Positions 26,920 through 36,574 of a stretch of 64,000 bases of DNA are shown here, piece by piece. Below the pieces are notes generated by a model. The model was not told where the DNA came from and did not search any database. It worked only from the letters and a program-made list of their open reading frames with translations. Origin of the DNA: Eubacteriales bacterium (GTDB taxonomy: Bacteria; Bacillota_A; Clostridia; Lachnospirales; Lachnospiraceae); contig JAUNJL010000008.1 of NCBI GenBank assembly GCA_030533315.1, forward strand, positions 1 through 64,000. Reading direction: 5' to 3'. The translations under genes were made by a program, and so were the position numbers. Positions within the stretch are counted from its first letter, which is position 1, and every line of letters starts with the position of its first letter.

Positions 26920-27335
26920 ACGGCGTCCTCGATGGCGGAAAGAAGTACCAAGGAGGTGTATTTCTGGTCGTTTTGATATTGGAGATCCTCCAGGGACTGC
27001 GAGGTGTAGATCTGGCTGGCCAACTCTTCCAGTGCGGGCTCCATCAGGGGGAACATGGCTGCCGTGGACTCGCTGAGGTTTACCAGCTGGATGGAGGTGA
27101 TCCTGTCAGGATCTACGGTGACCTCCACGTCAAAGGTGTTGTCGTTCAGCTGGACGGATGACCGGTAAACGCCGGGAAGGTAGGTGGATGCTGCGTCCGA
27201 GGAGGTTTTCATGGATTTTCCCGGCCCGAACATGAAAAAAAGGATCACGCCGAGAAGGATGGCAAGTACCAGAAAAACCGCCGTATAGATGACTTCCTTC
27301 ATATGTAACACAATGATCTTCGTTTTGGAACTCAT
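26898..27335 (-). CDS. Membrane-anchored FMN-binding-like protein of unknown function
   Basis: A 145-residue protein with one N-terminal membrane helix (VFLVLAILLGVILFFMF) and an outside domain. The domain (about 45-145) begins YLPGVYRSSVQLND and continues with V-x-V-D-P-D-R-I-T-S-I-x-L-V-N, which resembles the start of FMN_bind-like folds, but the Thr-containing flavinylation motif is not evident. ATG 27335 has GGAGG eight bases upstream. It is convergent with nadE and divergent from addB. Function not recognised; proteins like it are frequent in Lachnospiraceae. Confidence 0.75.
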   Translation of the reverse strand: MSSKTKIIVLHMKEVIYTAVFLVLAILLGVILFFMFGPGKSMKTSSDAASTYLPGVYRSSVQLNDNTFDVEVTVDPDRITSIQLVNLSESTAAMFPLMEPALEELASQIYTSQSLEDLQYQNDQKYTSLVLLSAIEDAVKKAENH

Positions 27336-27391
27336 GGAATGTGCCTCCGATTCTGGCTGTTCTGGGGCGGCAGCCTGCTTTATATATGCTA

Positions 27392-27420
27392 TTACCAAAC
27401 GGGGAGATTTATGATATGAT
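27392..27420 (+). promoter_or_regulatory. Possible addBA promoter
   Basis: TTACCA, 17-base spacer, TATGAT at 27415-27420. The -10 is good and the -35 weak. The leader is about 135 bases. Confidence 0.45.
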
Positions 27421-27560
27421 TACAAAAGAAAAATCGTGACGTTGTCTTTTGCCTGCCCCAGGGAGCCTGGATCCGTTTTTGGGGGAGGGATGGCATGATC
27501 GTCAGGCAGGATGCGAAAAACAAAAAAGGTCCGAGGCGATCGGACGGAAAGAGAGGAAAC

Positions 27561-30500
27561 ATGTCCCTACAGTTTATCATTGGAAGCTCCGGCAGTGGAA
27601 AGTCCTATTATGGGTACAGTAAATTGATCCAGGAATCCAGGAAGCATCCGGAGCGCAGCTATTACGTGATCGTACCGGAGCAGTTTACCATGCAGACTCA
27701 GAAGACCCTTGTGGAGATGCACCCAGGGAAGGGGATCCTGAATATTGACGTTCTAAGCTTCCAGCGGCTGGCTTACCGGGTTTTTCAGGAGGTGGGAGGG
27801 GACAACCGAAAGCTTCTGGAGGACACGGGAAAAAGCATGGTTCTTCAGAAAATGGTACAGAAGCATCAAAAGGATCTGCCGTATCTGGGCAGCCAGATGA
27901 AAAAGCCTGGTTATCTGGACGAGGTAAAGTCTCTGATCTCCGAATTTATGCAGTATGACATCAGGGAGCCGGAGCTGGAGGAGATGCTGGAAAGAGCAGA
28001 GGGACAGCCGCTTTTGTCCATGAAGCTTAAGGATGTGGGGGTGCTGTACAGGGCCTTCCGGGAATACCTGGAGGATCATTATCTGACGGGGGAGGAGCTG
28101 ATGGACGCCCTCCTGAAGGCGCTCCCCTTTTCGGAGAAGGTGAGGGGAAGCGTCCTTCTGCTGGATGGGTTTACCGGCTTTACGCCGATCCAGGTCAATG
28201 TGCTTAGGGAGCTTCTTTTGCTGTGCAGGCGGGTTTTGGTGACCGTGACCATGGACGCCGGGGAAAGCCCGGCGCCCTTGGGGAAGCCTCATCAGCTGTT
28301 TTACATGAGTAAAAAGATGATCCATACGCTGTCCTCCCTCACCAGGGATCTGGAAGAGCCGGTGCTCCTTGACACCAAAAGGCCTTCCCGGTTTGACCAG
28401 GCTCCCGCCTTGAGATTCATGGAAAAGCACCTTTTTCGCTACAAGCGGGCGGTTTATGATCAGGATCAGAAGGAGATCCGGATTTATTCTGCGGAAAACC
28501 CTCAGAAGGAAATGGAAGAGACGGCCAGGCGCATCCATGCCCTTGTAAGGACGGAGGGGATGAAGTACGGGGAGATCGCCGTGATTACCGGAAACCTGGA
28601 GGAATACGGGGATCTGGCGGAGCAGGTGTTTGGGGAGGCGGGGATTCCCTGTTTTCTGGACCAAAAGCATACGGTACTTATGAATCCCTTCGTGGAATAT
28701 CTGCGGGCGTCCCTGGAGATGGTGACGGAGGGGTTTTCCTATGAATGTGTATTTCGTTATCTTCGCAGTGGAATGAGCTCTCTTTCAAGGAGAGAGATTG
28801 ATCGCCTGGAGAATTATGTGATCGCCCTTGGCATCCGGGGCTTTGGGCGGTGGGAGGAGATCTGGAGCCGCAGCTTTCGGGGAATGGATCCCGGGGACTT
28901 TTTGAGCTTGAATGAAAGCCGCCAGCGCTTTGCGGACGAGGTCCGTCCCCTGGCTCAGGGTTTTATGGGCGGGAAAAAGACGGTTTATCAATATTGTTAT
29001 ATATTGTATCAATTTATCGCCGGCTGCGCCATACAGGAAAAGCTGAAAAATCAGGAGGTCTCCTTCGGGGAAAAGGGGAACCGGGCAATGGAGAAGGAAT
29101 ATGCCCAGATCTACGGCATCATCATGGAGCTGCTGGATAAGATGACGGAGATCTTGGGGGAGGAGCTGGTGACTAAGCAGGAGTTTCGCCAGCTTTTGGA
29201 AACGGGTCTTTCCAAGGCGAAGGTGGCCCTGATTCCCCCCAGCATGGATCAGATATTGGTGGGGGATATGGAGCGGACCAGGCTGAAGGATGTCAAAGCG
29301 CTGTTTTTTGTAGGGGTCAACGAGGGGAGTATCCCGAAAAGCGCAGATGGAGGAGGAATGCTCACGGAGCTTGACCGGGATTTTCTGGCTTCCCAGGGAA
29401 TGGAGCTGGCTCCGGGGCCTAAGGAGCAGATGCACATGCAGCGGTTTTACCTTTATCTGAACCTGACAAAGCCCTCCAGATTCCTCAGTCTTTCCTACAG
29501 TCGTTCCAGCAGGAAGGGAGAGGCCATCAGCCCAGCCTACCTCATTCATACCCTGATGGATCTGTATCAAGGGCTGGAGGAGGACTTTCAGGAAAGGGAG
29601 GATGGCATCCAGCAGCTGGAGCTCCCGGGAACCAGCCTGGGGCTGTTCCTAAAGGGTCTGAACCGGGGAGATGCCGGGAGGGAAGACCCCGTTTTTCAGG
29701 AGCTGTACAGCTGGTATCTGCGCAGTCCCCGGTATCAGAGGCTGGTGAAGTCTCTGGTGGAGGCCTCCATGACAAGGAGGCCGGCGGATGTCATCGGCAA
29801 GGCTGTGGCAAAAGCTCTCTATGGAGAGGCTTCCCCCTATGGAGCCACCAGGCTGGAAAGATATGCGGCCTGTGCCTTCGCCCATTTTCTTCAGTATGGA
29901 CTTCGCCTGACGGAGCGGGAGGAATATACCTTTGGTGCGGCGGATCTGGGGAATGTTCTCCACAGAGCCCTGGAGGAATTTGCCAGGAAGGTAGACCAGG
30001 AAAAACTGGATTGGGCCGCTCTGACCCCGGAGGAAAGGGATCGGCTGGTGGAGGAATGTATTCAGCTGGTGACGGCGGACTACGGGAACACCATCCTGAA
30101 AAGCAGCGCCAGGAATGAAGCCATGATTCAGCGGAGCAAGCGGATCCTCTCCCGCACCGTGTGGGCTCTTCAGCAGCAGCTCAGGGAGGGCAGCTTTCGT
30201 CCGGAGGGCTTTGAGGTGGCCTTTCAGGGAGGAAGGATCGACCGGGTGGATCTTCTCTCGGAGGATGGGAAGGTTTATGTGAAGGTGATCGATTACAAAA
30301 CGGGGAATACCTCCTTCGACCTGGTGGCTCTGTACCATGGACTGCAGCTGCAGCTGATGGTCTATCTGGATGCAGCGCTGCAGGTGGAGCAAAAGAAATA
30401 CCCGGATCAGGAGGTGATCCCGGCAGGGATTTTTTATTACAACATTCAGGATCCCATGATCGGGGAAAAGCTGGATGCGGATCTGAAGACGGTGGATCAG

Positions 30501-30884
30501 CAGATCCAGAAGGAGCTTCGGATGAATGGACTTGTCCAGGGGGAGGATCACATGGCCGAAAAAATGGACAGGACGCTGATTTCCCTTCCAGTGTCCCTGA
30601 ATAAGGACGGAAGCTTTCGGAAAAATTCCTCCGTGGCCTCAAAGGAACAGTTCAGGGTCCTGGGCAGATACGTGGAGAAAAAGATCGGGGAGATCCAGAG
30701 GGCCATCCTTTCCGGGGATGCGCAGGTGTCGCCTTACCAGCTGGGAAAGAGAAATGCCTGTGCCTATTGTCCCTACACAGGCGTCTGCGGCTTTGATGGC
30801 CGGATTTCAGGGTATGAGTTCCGAAGGCTGAAGCAATATACGGATGAGGAGCTGTGGAAGGCTTTTGAGGAGGAGGCGGAGTGA
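27561..30884 (+). CDS. addB: ATP-dependent helicase/nuclease subunit AddB (RexB type)
   Basis: Subunit of the AddAB helicase-nuclease, which resects double-strand DNA breaks for RecA loading and degrades foreign ends. 1107 residues, usual for the family. Walker A is GSSGSGKS near the start. The C-terminal RecB-like nuclease domain carries VIDYKTGNTSFD, with the catalytic Asp and Lys. The Fe-S cluster cysteines are visible as AACAFAHF near residue 775 and CAYCPYTGVC near the end. ATG 27561 has GAGAGGA upstream; an upstream frame extension is unrelated. addA follows after one base. Confidence 0.96.
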   Translation: MSLQFIIGSSGSGKSYYGYSKLIQESRKHPERSYYVIVPEQFTMQTQKTLVEMHPGKGILNIDVLSFQRLAYRVFQEVGGDNRKLLEDTGKSMVLQKMVQKHQKDLPYLGSQMKKPGYLDEVKSLISEFMQYDIREPELEEMLERAEGQPLLSMKLKDVGVLYRAFREYLEDHYLTGEELMDALLKALPFSEKVRGSVLLLDGFTGFTPIQVNVLRELLLLCRRVLVTVTMDAGESPAPLGKPHQLFYMSKKMIHTLSSLTRDLEEPVLLDTKRPSRFDQAPALRFMEKHLFRYKRAVYDQDQKEIRIYSAENPQKEMEETARRIHALVRTEGMKYGEIAVITGNLEEYGDLAEQVFGEAGIPCFLDQKHTVLMNPFVEYLRASLEMVTEGFSYECVFRYLRSGMSSLSRREIDRLENYVIALGIRGFGRWEEIWSRSFRGMDPGDFLSLNESRQRFADEVRPLAQGFMGGKKTVYQYCYILYQFIAGCAIQEKLKNQEVSFGEKGNRAMEKEYAQIYGIIMELLDKMTEILGEELVTKQEFRQLLETGLSKAKVALIPPSMDQILVGDMERTRLKDVKALFFVGVNEGSIPKSADGGGMLTELDRDFLASQGMELAPGPKEQMHMQRFYLYLNLTKPSRFLSLSYSRSSRKGEAISPAYLIHTLMDLYQGLEEDFQEREDGIQQLELPGTSLGLFLKGLNRGDAGREDPVFQELYSWYLRSPRYQRLVKSLVEASMTRRPADVIGKAVAKALYGEASPYGATRLERYAACAFAHFLQYGLRLTEREEYTFGAADLGNVLHRALEEFARKVDQEKLDWAALTPEERDRLVEECIQLVTADYGNTILKSSARNEAMIQRSKRILSRTVWALQQQLREGSFRPEGFEVAFQGGRIDRVDLLSEDGKVYVKVIDYKTGNTSFDLVALYHGLQLQLMVYLDAALQVEQKKYPDQEVIPAGIFYYNIQDPMIGEKLDADLKTVDQQIQKELRMNGLVQGEDHMAEKMDRTLISLPVSLNKDGSFRKNSSVASKEQFRVLGRYVEKKIGEIQRAILSGDAQVSPYQLGKRNACAYCPYTGVCGFDGRISGYEFRRLKQYTDEELWKAFEEEAE

Positions 30885-30885
30885 T

Positions 30886-33800
30886 ATGGCGATGAGATGG
30901 ACTGAGGATCAGAAAAAGGTGATATCCCTAAGGGATCGGAACATTTTGGTAAGCGCGGCGGCGGGGTCTGGAAAAACCGCCGTTCTGGTACAGAGGATCC
31001 TGGGAAAGGTGATGGATCCGGACCATCCGGTGGACATTGACCGGCTTTTGATTATGACCTTCACAAGAGCGGCTGCCGGGGAGATGCGGGAGCGTATTTC
31101 CAGGGCTTTGGAGGAGGCGCTTTCCCAGGATCCGGACAATGAGCATCTGCAGAGGCAGACCACCCTCATTCACACCGCCCAGATCACCACCATAGACGGC
31201 TTTTGTTCCTATATCATCCGCAGTTATTTCCATATGATCGGTCTGGATCCTGGATATCGGACGGTGGATGAAGGGGAGCTGAAGCTTCTGAAGGAGGATG
31301 TTTTCCAGGAATTGATGGAGGAGCTTTATGGCCAGGGTCAGCCGGAATTTCTGGAATTTGTGGAGTGTTACGCTCCTGGAAAAACGGATGAGGGGATCAA
31401 GGATCTGGTGCTGAAGCTGTACGAGGTGGCCATGAGCAGCCCCTATCCAGAGGAATGGCTGGAGGAATGTTTAGATCCTTATCAGATTTCTTCAAAAGAG
31501 GAGCTGAAAGAACAAAAATGGTTGAAATTGTTATGGGAAGCTGCCCGGGAGGACCTGGAGGAGGCGGAGGAAATGGAAAGGGATGCCATAAGGATCTGCC
31601 GGGAGCCCTACGGTCCCTTCCTGTACGAGGAGGCTCTTCTGAAGGATCTTCAGATGTTTGAACAGCTTCGGGAGGCATTCCAGGAGGAGGATTACGATGG
31701 CTGCGCCCAGCTTTTTTCTCAGCTTACCTTTGCCCGGCTGTCCTCAAAAAAGGCGGACAGGGAGGTGGACGAGCGGAAAAAGGCTGGGGTGAAGAGCCTG
31801 AGAGATGGGGTCAAGAAGCTGGTGAAGGATCTGAGGGAACGGTATTTCTCAAGCAGTCAGGAGGAGATCCTGAGGATCTTGCAGGCATGTAAGAGCCCTG
31901 CGGCTATGCTCTGCCAGATGACCAAGGCGTTCATGACCCGCTTTGGGGAGAAAAAAAGGGAAAAAAACCTTTTGGACTTTACAGATATGGAGCATTTTGC
32001 CCTGGACATCCTGATGAAAAAGGAGGGAGACACCTACCGCATGAGCCAGGCGGCGAAAGAGCTGTCTGCCAGATATGAGGAGGTTTTGGTGGACGAATAT
32101 CAGGACAGCAACCTTGTTCAGGAGATGATCACCACCTGTGTCTCCGGCTGGGTGAATCAGAGGAAAAACGTTTTCATGGTGGGAGACGTGAAGCAGAGCA
32201 TTTATCGTTTTCGACTGGCAAGGCCCGAGCTCTTTATGGAAAAGTACAGGACCTATTCTCTGAAGGATTCCCAGGAGCAGCGGGTGGATCTTCACAAAAA
32301 TTTTCGCAGTCGTCCCCAGGTGCTGAAAAGCGTGAATTACCTGTTCCGAAGAATCATGGGGGAGGATCTGGGAGGGATCGCCTACGGCCCTGAATCAGCT
32401 CTGTATCCTGGAGCGGTCTTTCCTGAAGGAGGGGACCCGGAGTTTCCGGTCACCGAGCTGCTTTTGTTGGAGCGCAGGCAAGGCGAGGGAGAGGAGATTC
32501 TCACCCCTCAGGAGGCCAGGGAGGCGGAGGCTTTGGCTGTTGCAAAAAAAATACGGGAGCTGGAGGGGAAGGCTTTGGTGCTGGACAAGGAGACCGGAGA
32601 GTATCGAAAGGCCGGTTACGGGGACATGGTGATTCTGCTCCGCACCTCCTCCGGCTGGGCAGAGACCTTTGGGGAGGTGCTGACCTCCCAGGGGATTCCC
32701 TATTACACGGCCTCAAAAACCGGCTATTTTTCCGCATTGGAGGTCGTGACCGTCCTAAATTATCTGCGGATCTGTGACAATCCCCTGCAGGACATCCCTG
32801 CGGCGGGGGTTCTCCGTTCTCCCATGGTGGGCTGTACCTCCCAGGAGCTGGCGGTCCTGCGCAGCCGTTTTCCAGAGGGAAAGCTTTATGAGAGTATAGA
32901 GTCCTATATAATGGACTTTGAAGAAGGAAGACAGCAAAGTGAGGAGGACAGGAGACTCTATGAAAAGCTGAAAGAGTTTGTTTCTTTGCTGGAGGAGTTT
33001 CGGGACATGGCGGCCTATACGCCGGTTCATAAGATGATCACGGCCATTTTGGAGCGGACCGGCTATGGAAGCTATGCCAGCGCCATGCCTGGGGGAGAGC
33101 AGCGGAGGGCGAATCTGGACATGCTGGTGGAAAAGGCGATGGATTATGAGAAAACCAGCTATAGAGGGCTGTTCCATTTTGTGAGGTACATCCAGCAGCT
33201 TCAGAAATATCAGGTAGACTACGGGCAGGTGAACCTTACCGGAGCGGAGGGTTTTGTGCAGATCATGACCATCCACAAAAGCAAGGGGCTGGAGTTTCCC
33301 ATTGTTTTTGTCTCCGGCATGGGGAAAAGCTTTAATTTTCAGGATCTGAACGCACGGCTGCTCATCCACCCGGATCTGGGGCTGGGAGCAGACGCCATTC
33401 TGCCTCAAAAGCGGGTGATAGCGGCCTCTCTTCAGAAGCAGGTCATTCGGAGGCAGCTTTTGAAGGAGACCTTGGGGGAGGAGCTGCGGGTGCTGTATGT
33501 GGCCCTCACCCGTGCAAAGGAAAAGCTGATCATGACGGGAGCGGTCGCCTCCCTGGAATCGCAGGTGATGGAGGCCTCTCGCTTCAGCAGGGGAGAGGGG
33601 CTTCTTCCGGTGGGAAGAAGGATGCGCTCTGGAAGCTTCCTGGATTACATCCTTCCTGCCCTTGCAGGCCACGAGGCCATGAATACCCTCTATAGATCCT
33701 TCGGCATGGAGACGGTTTCGCAGACCGGAAAAAATGAGGAGGAGTGGGTGAGGGGGGCGGATTTTCGCATCCAGAGGATTCAAATCTCGGATCTGGTACA

Positions 33801-34611
33801 GAGAGAGGTGCTGGATCAGGCGGAGGAGGCATGCCACAGGGAAGTTCTTCTGGAGTGGGACCCGGACCGGGTGTACGACGAGGCCGTCCGCCGGGAAATC
33901 GAAGAGAGGTTTGGCTATTTGTATCCTTATGGTTATCTGAACATCCTTCCGGTCAAGCTCAGCGTGTCTGAGCTGAAAAAGAGAGATTGGAAGGACGATC
34001 AGGAGAAGGAGGAGGCTGTCTATTTTGAACCGGATGTGGTTCCTCTCATCCCCCGTTTCATGCAGGAGGCGGAGGAGGGAGCCATCACAGGCGCCGGAAG
34101 AGGTACCGCCTATCACCGTGTGATGGAATGCCTTAAGTACGAAAAAACGGACTCTATCCAGGAGGTGGAGGCGCAGCTGAGGGAACTTGTGGAGCTGAAA
34201 AAGCTGGCCCAAGAGGAGGCGGACTGCATTCGCATGGAAGATATCTGGCATTTTCTTGGTTCATCCCTGGGACAGAGGATGAAGAAGGCCTCCCGGGAAG
34301 GGAGACTTTGCAGGGAACAGCCTTTTGTGATCTCCAGGCCGGCAAAGGAGCTGGATCCTGCCTGGGACTGGGAGGAGCCGGTGCTTGTGCAGGGGATCAT
34401 TGACGCTTATTTTTATGAGGGGGAGGAGCTGGTCCTGGTGGATTATAAGACGGACAGGATTGGAAAGGGGGAGGAGCAGAGGCTGGTCGATCTCTACCAT
34501 ATCCAGCTGGAGGATTATGCCCAGGCGCTGGAGAGAATGACCGGGAAAAAAGTAAAGGAAAAGATTATCTATTCCTTTGGGATAGGCAGGGAGATCATGC
34601 TGGATGCATAA
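30886..34611 (+). CDS. addA: ATP-dependent helicase/nuclease subunit AddA
   Basis: UvrD-type 3'-5' helicase with a C-terminal RecB-family nuclease, 1241 residues. Walker A is AAAGSGKTAVL at about residues 23-33, Walker B-type VLVDEYQDSN, motif VGDVKQSIYRFRLARPELF, and helicase motif MTIHKSKGLEFP. The nuclease end has GTAYHRVMECL and LVDYKTDR. It works with AddB in recombination repair. It begins one base after the addB stop. The unit ends at a hairpin shared with the convergent methylase gene. Confidence 0.97.
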   Translation: MAMRWTEDQKKVISLRDRNILVSAAAGSGKTAVLVQRILGKVMDPDHPVDIDRLLIMTFTRAAAGEMRERISRALEEALSQDPDNEHLQRQTTLIHTAQITTIDGFCSYIIRSYFHMIGLDPGYRTVDEGELKLLKEDVFQELMEELYGQGQPEFLEFVECYAPGKTDEGIKDLVLKLYEVAMSSPYPEEWLEECLDPYQISSKEELKEQKWLKLLWEAAREDLEEAEEMERDAIRICREPYGPFLYEEALLKDLQMFEQLREAFQEEDYDGCAQLFSQLTFARLSSKKADREVDERKKAGVKSLRDGVKKLVKDLRERYFSSSQEEILRILQACKSPAAMLCQMTKAFMTRFGEKKREKNLLDFTDMEHFALDILMKKEGDTYRMSQAAKELSARYEEVLVDEYQDSNLVQEMITTCVSGWVNQRKNVFMVGDVKQSIYRFRLARPELFMEKYRTYSLKDSQEQRVDLHKNFRSRPQVLKSVNYLFRRIMGEDLGGIAYGPESALYPGAVFPEGGDPEFPVTELLLLERRQGEGEEILTPQEAREAEALAVAKKIRELEGKALVLDKETGEYRKAGYGDMVILLRTSSGWAETFGEVLTSQGIPYYTASKTGYFSALEVVTVLNYLRICDNPLQDIPAAGVLRSPMVGCTSQELAVLRSRFPEGKLYESIESYIMDFEEGRQQSEEDRRLYEKLKEFVSLLEEFRDMAAYTPVHKMITAILERTGYGSYASAMPGGEQRRANLDMLVEKAMDYEKTSYRGLFHFVRYIQQLQKYQVDYGQVNLTGAEGFVQIMTIHKSKGLEFPIVFVSGMGKSFNFQDLNARLLIHPDLGLGADAILPQKRVIAASLQKQVIRRQLLKETLGEELRVLYVALTRAKEKLIMTGAVASLESQVMEASRFSRGEGLLPVGRRMRSGSFLDYILPALAGHEAMNTLYRSFGMETVSQTGKNEEEWVRGADFRIQRIQISDLVQREVLDQAEEACHREVLLEWDPDRVYDEAVRREIEERFGYLYPYGYLNILPVKLSVSELKKRDWKDDQEKEEAVYFEPDVVPLIPRFMQEAEEGAITGAGRGTAYHRVMECLKYEKTDSIQEVEAQLRELVELKKLAQEEADCIRMEDIWHFLGSSLGQRMKKASREGRLCREQPFVISRPAKELDPAWDWEEPVLVQGIIDAYFYEGEELVLVDYKTDRIGKGEEQRLVDLYHIQLEDYAQALERMTGKKVKEKIIYSFGIGREIMLDA

Positions 34612-34615
34612 AATG

Positions 34616-34660
34616 ATCCCGCCGGGGGAAAGTCGTCAGACTCTCCAACCGGCGGGATAT
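34616..34660. terminator. Shared hairpin between addA and the convergent rRNA methylase gene
   Basis: Perfect 10-bp arms ATCCCGCCGG / CCGGCGGGAT with a 23-base loop. The right arm lies inside the last codons of the leftward gene. The trailing sequence is only moderately U-rich on either strand. Confidence 0.65.
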
Positions 34661-36045
34661 TTGTTCTTCAGGGTTTGTCCTACCACCTTTCCGAAACCAA
34701 GGGGGTAGCCTTCCACACAGAGAAGATGCCAGCCCTTGGCATTTTTTGCCTCTCCCTCCTGAAGGGGCAGCGTTTCTCCCTTTAGGTAGCGGGTGAGACG
34801 GGGATCCTCCAGGGGGAGGCTGATGCAGGCGTCGGCCTCATCCTTGTGGAGGGCGAGGGCGAAGGGCTGGGAGGGCTCGAAACGATCCTTCTTGAGATCC
34901 CCCAGATAGAGGCCATTTCGCAGGAAGGAGATTCCCTGGAATGAGTGAGAGACAGGAGGAAGATAGTAGACCTTGTCTTTTCGGGTCTCCGTCCGATTCC
35001 AGTCAAAGGGCAGACCACCCAGGCTCTTCAGGCCGATTTCCCGGAAAAAGGCCTCCAGCCATTTTCGGGCATTTTTGTCGCAGGAGGATCTTACGGGACG
35101 GTTCTGGGTCAGGGCGCGGCCAGGCTTCTTAATGAGGGCCAGAAAATGACCTTCGCCCTGCATTCTATGAGGGAAGATGCGGACACATCTGGAAAGACGG
35201 GGGTCGCCTCCGCCCCATTGGGGAAGGCCGGGGCAAAAGCCCTGGTATCCTTCCATCTCTGACAGCTCCAGCTGGGGACGTTCTTTTAATAGAAATTCCA
35301 CGGCGGCTTCGTCCTCCTGAGGGGCGAAGGTGCAGGTGGAATACAAAAGCGCTCCCCCAGGCCGGAGCATATCTGCGGCGTTCAGCAAAAGACCTTTTTG
35401 GACCTGGGACAGCTGGAGGGATTTTTCTGGGCTCCAGTCCAGGGCCAGAGCCTCCTCCTTTCGGAACATCCCCTCCCCGGAGCAGGGAGCGTCCAAAATG
35501 ATTCTGTGGAAAAATTCAGGAAAGCTTTTCACAAGCTTTTGGGGAGGCTCATTGGCCACAAACACGTTGGGGATCCCAAAAAGTTCCAGGTTGCGCAAAA
35601 GGGCCCTTGCCCGGGAGGTGCTGATATCGTTGGCCACGAGGAGTCCTTCCCCTTTCAAGGCCGCACCCAGGGCAGTTGCCTTTCCCCCTGGGGCGGCGCA
35701 CATGTCCAGGACAAATTCCCCGGGCTTTGCCCCAAGTCTGGAGGCCGGCGTCATGGCGCTGGGCTCCTGCAGATAGTAAAGACCGGCCTGGTAGAGCGGA
35801 CACCGGGAAGGGCGGCTCTCTTCCTCATAGAAGTATCCGTTTTCCACCCAGGGGATCCGGGTTACGGGAAAGGGGGCCAGACGCTCAAAGTCCTGGCAGG
35901 AGATCTTTGAGGTGTTTACCCTCAGGCCAAAGGTCCTTTTGTCTTCGTAGCTTTTCAAGAAATCTTCATAGTCCTCCCCCAGCATTTCCTTCATCCGAAT
36001 GAGAAACTCAGGGGGAAGGAAGGGAGCGGTATGATTATCGCGCAT
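34636..36045 (-). CDS. RsmF/RsmB-type RNA cytosine-C5 methyltransferase
   Basis: SAM-dependent m5C methylase of rRNA or tRNA, 469 residues. SAM motif DMCAAPGGKAT, motif IV with the first Cys in ILDAPCSGEGMF, and the catalytic Cys in YSTCTFAPQEDE are all present. The long C-terminal part (after about residue 300) is the PUA-like extension seen in RsmF/YebU rather than RsmB. The ATG at 36045 is six bases after AAAGGAGG; two further in-frame ATGs upstream are too close to or before that site. In E. coli RsmF modifies 16S rRNA C1407; the target here is inferred. Confidence 0.92.
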   Translation of the reverse strand: MRDNHTAPFLPPEFLIRMKEMLGEDYEDFLKSYEDKRTFGLRVNTSKISCQDFERLAPFPVTRIPWVENGYFYEEESRPSRCPLYQAGLYYLQEPSAMTPASRLGAKPGEFVLDMCAAPGGKATALGAALKGEGLLVANDISTSRARALLRNLELFGIPNVFVANEPPQKLVKSFPEFFHRIILDAPCSGEGMFRKEEALALDWSPEKSLQLSQVQKGLLLNAADMLRPGGALLYSTCTFAPQEDEAAVEFLLKERPQLELSEMEGYQGFCPGLPQWGGGDPRLSRCVRIFPHRMQGEGHFLALIKKPGRALTQNRPVRSSCDKNARKWLEAFFREIGLKSLGGLPFDWNRTETRKDKVYYLPPVSHSFQGISFLRNGLYLGDLKKDRFEPSQPFALALHKDEADACISLPLEDPRLTRYLKGETLPLQEGEAKNAKGWHLLCVEGYPLGFGKVVGQTLKNKYPAGWRV

Positions 36046-36163
36046 CATGGGCCTCCTTTCGGGCAATGGGCTTTGCAGAGAGCTTTGTAAAAATGGAAAA
36101 GGTCATCCCGTTGGGGAATCGTTTTCTCCCATTATATCGAAAAGAAGAAAAAAATAAATACTA

Positions 36164-36193
36164 TTGACAAAAGTATATTATATGTTATATAGT
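36164..36193 (+). promoter_or_regulatory. Promoter of the padR cassette
   Basis: TTGACA at 36164-36169, 18-base spacer, TATAGT at 36188-36193. It is overlapped by the TGTTATATA elements. Confidence 0.8.
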
Positions 36194-36228
36194 ATTGGTG
36201 AAGAAATAATATAGAGTGTTATATAACA
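36183..36228. promoter_or_regulatory. Putative PadR operator pair
   Basis: TGTTATATA occurs at 36183-36191, overlapping the -10, and again at 36217-36225 as part of the perfect palindrome TGTTATATAACA (36217-36228). PadR regulators bind ATGT/ACAT-type inverted repeats, so autoregulation is likely; binding is inferred. Confidence 0.7.
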
Positions 36229-36256
36229 TAAATCTACAGGAATAGGAAGTGAGCCC

Positions 36257-36574
36257 ATGGTATTCAACACAGGAGCTGCCCTTCTGGACGCCATCGTCCT
36301 TGCCGTCGTCTCACAGGAAGAGGAGGGAACCTACGGGTATAAGATCACGCAGGACGTCCGGGGAGTTCTGGATGTCTCGGAATCGACCTTGTACCCGGTC
36401 CTTCGCAGACTGCTGAAGGACGATTGCCTGGAGGTGTATGACCAGGCTTATGCGGGAAGAAACCGCCGATATTATAAGCTTACGGAAAAAGGCAGCGCAC
36501 AGTTGAACTTATACAAGATCGAATGGAAAAACTACACATCGAAGATCATGAAATTGTTTGAGGGAGGAATATGA
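36257..36574 (+). CDS. PadR family transcriptional regulator
   Basis: A 105-residue winged-helix regulator of the short PadR subfamily. The motif YGYKITQDVRGVLDVSESTL (entry and recognition helices) and LYPVLRRLLKDDCL are typical, followed by the wing (GRNRRYYKLTEKG) and a C-terminal dimer helix. ATG 36257 has GGAAGTGAG upstream. It heads a four-gene unit with DUF1700, DUF4097 and, nearby, PspC. Such PadR proteins are usually repressors released by membrane-acting drugs. Confidence 0.94.
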   Translation: MVFNTGAALLDAIVLAVVSQEEEGTYGYKITQDVRGVLDVSESTLYPVLRRLLKDDCLEVYDQAYAGRNRRYYKLTEKGSAQLNLYKIEWKNYTSKIMKLFEGGI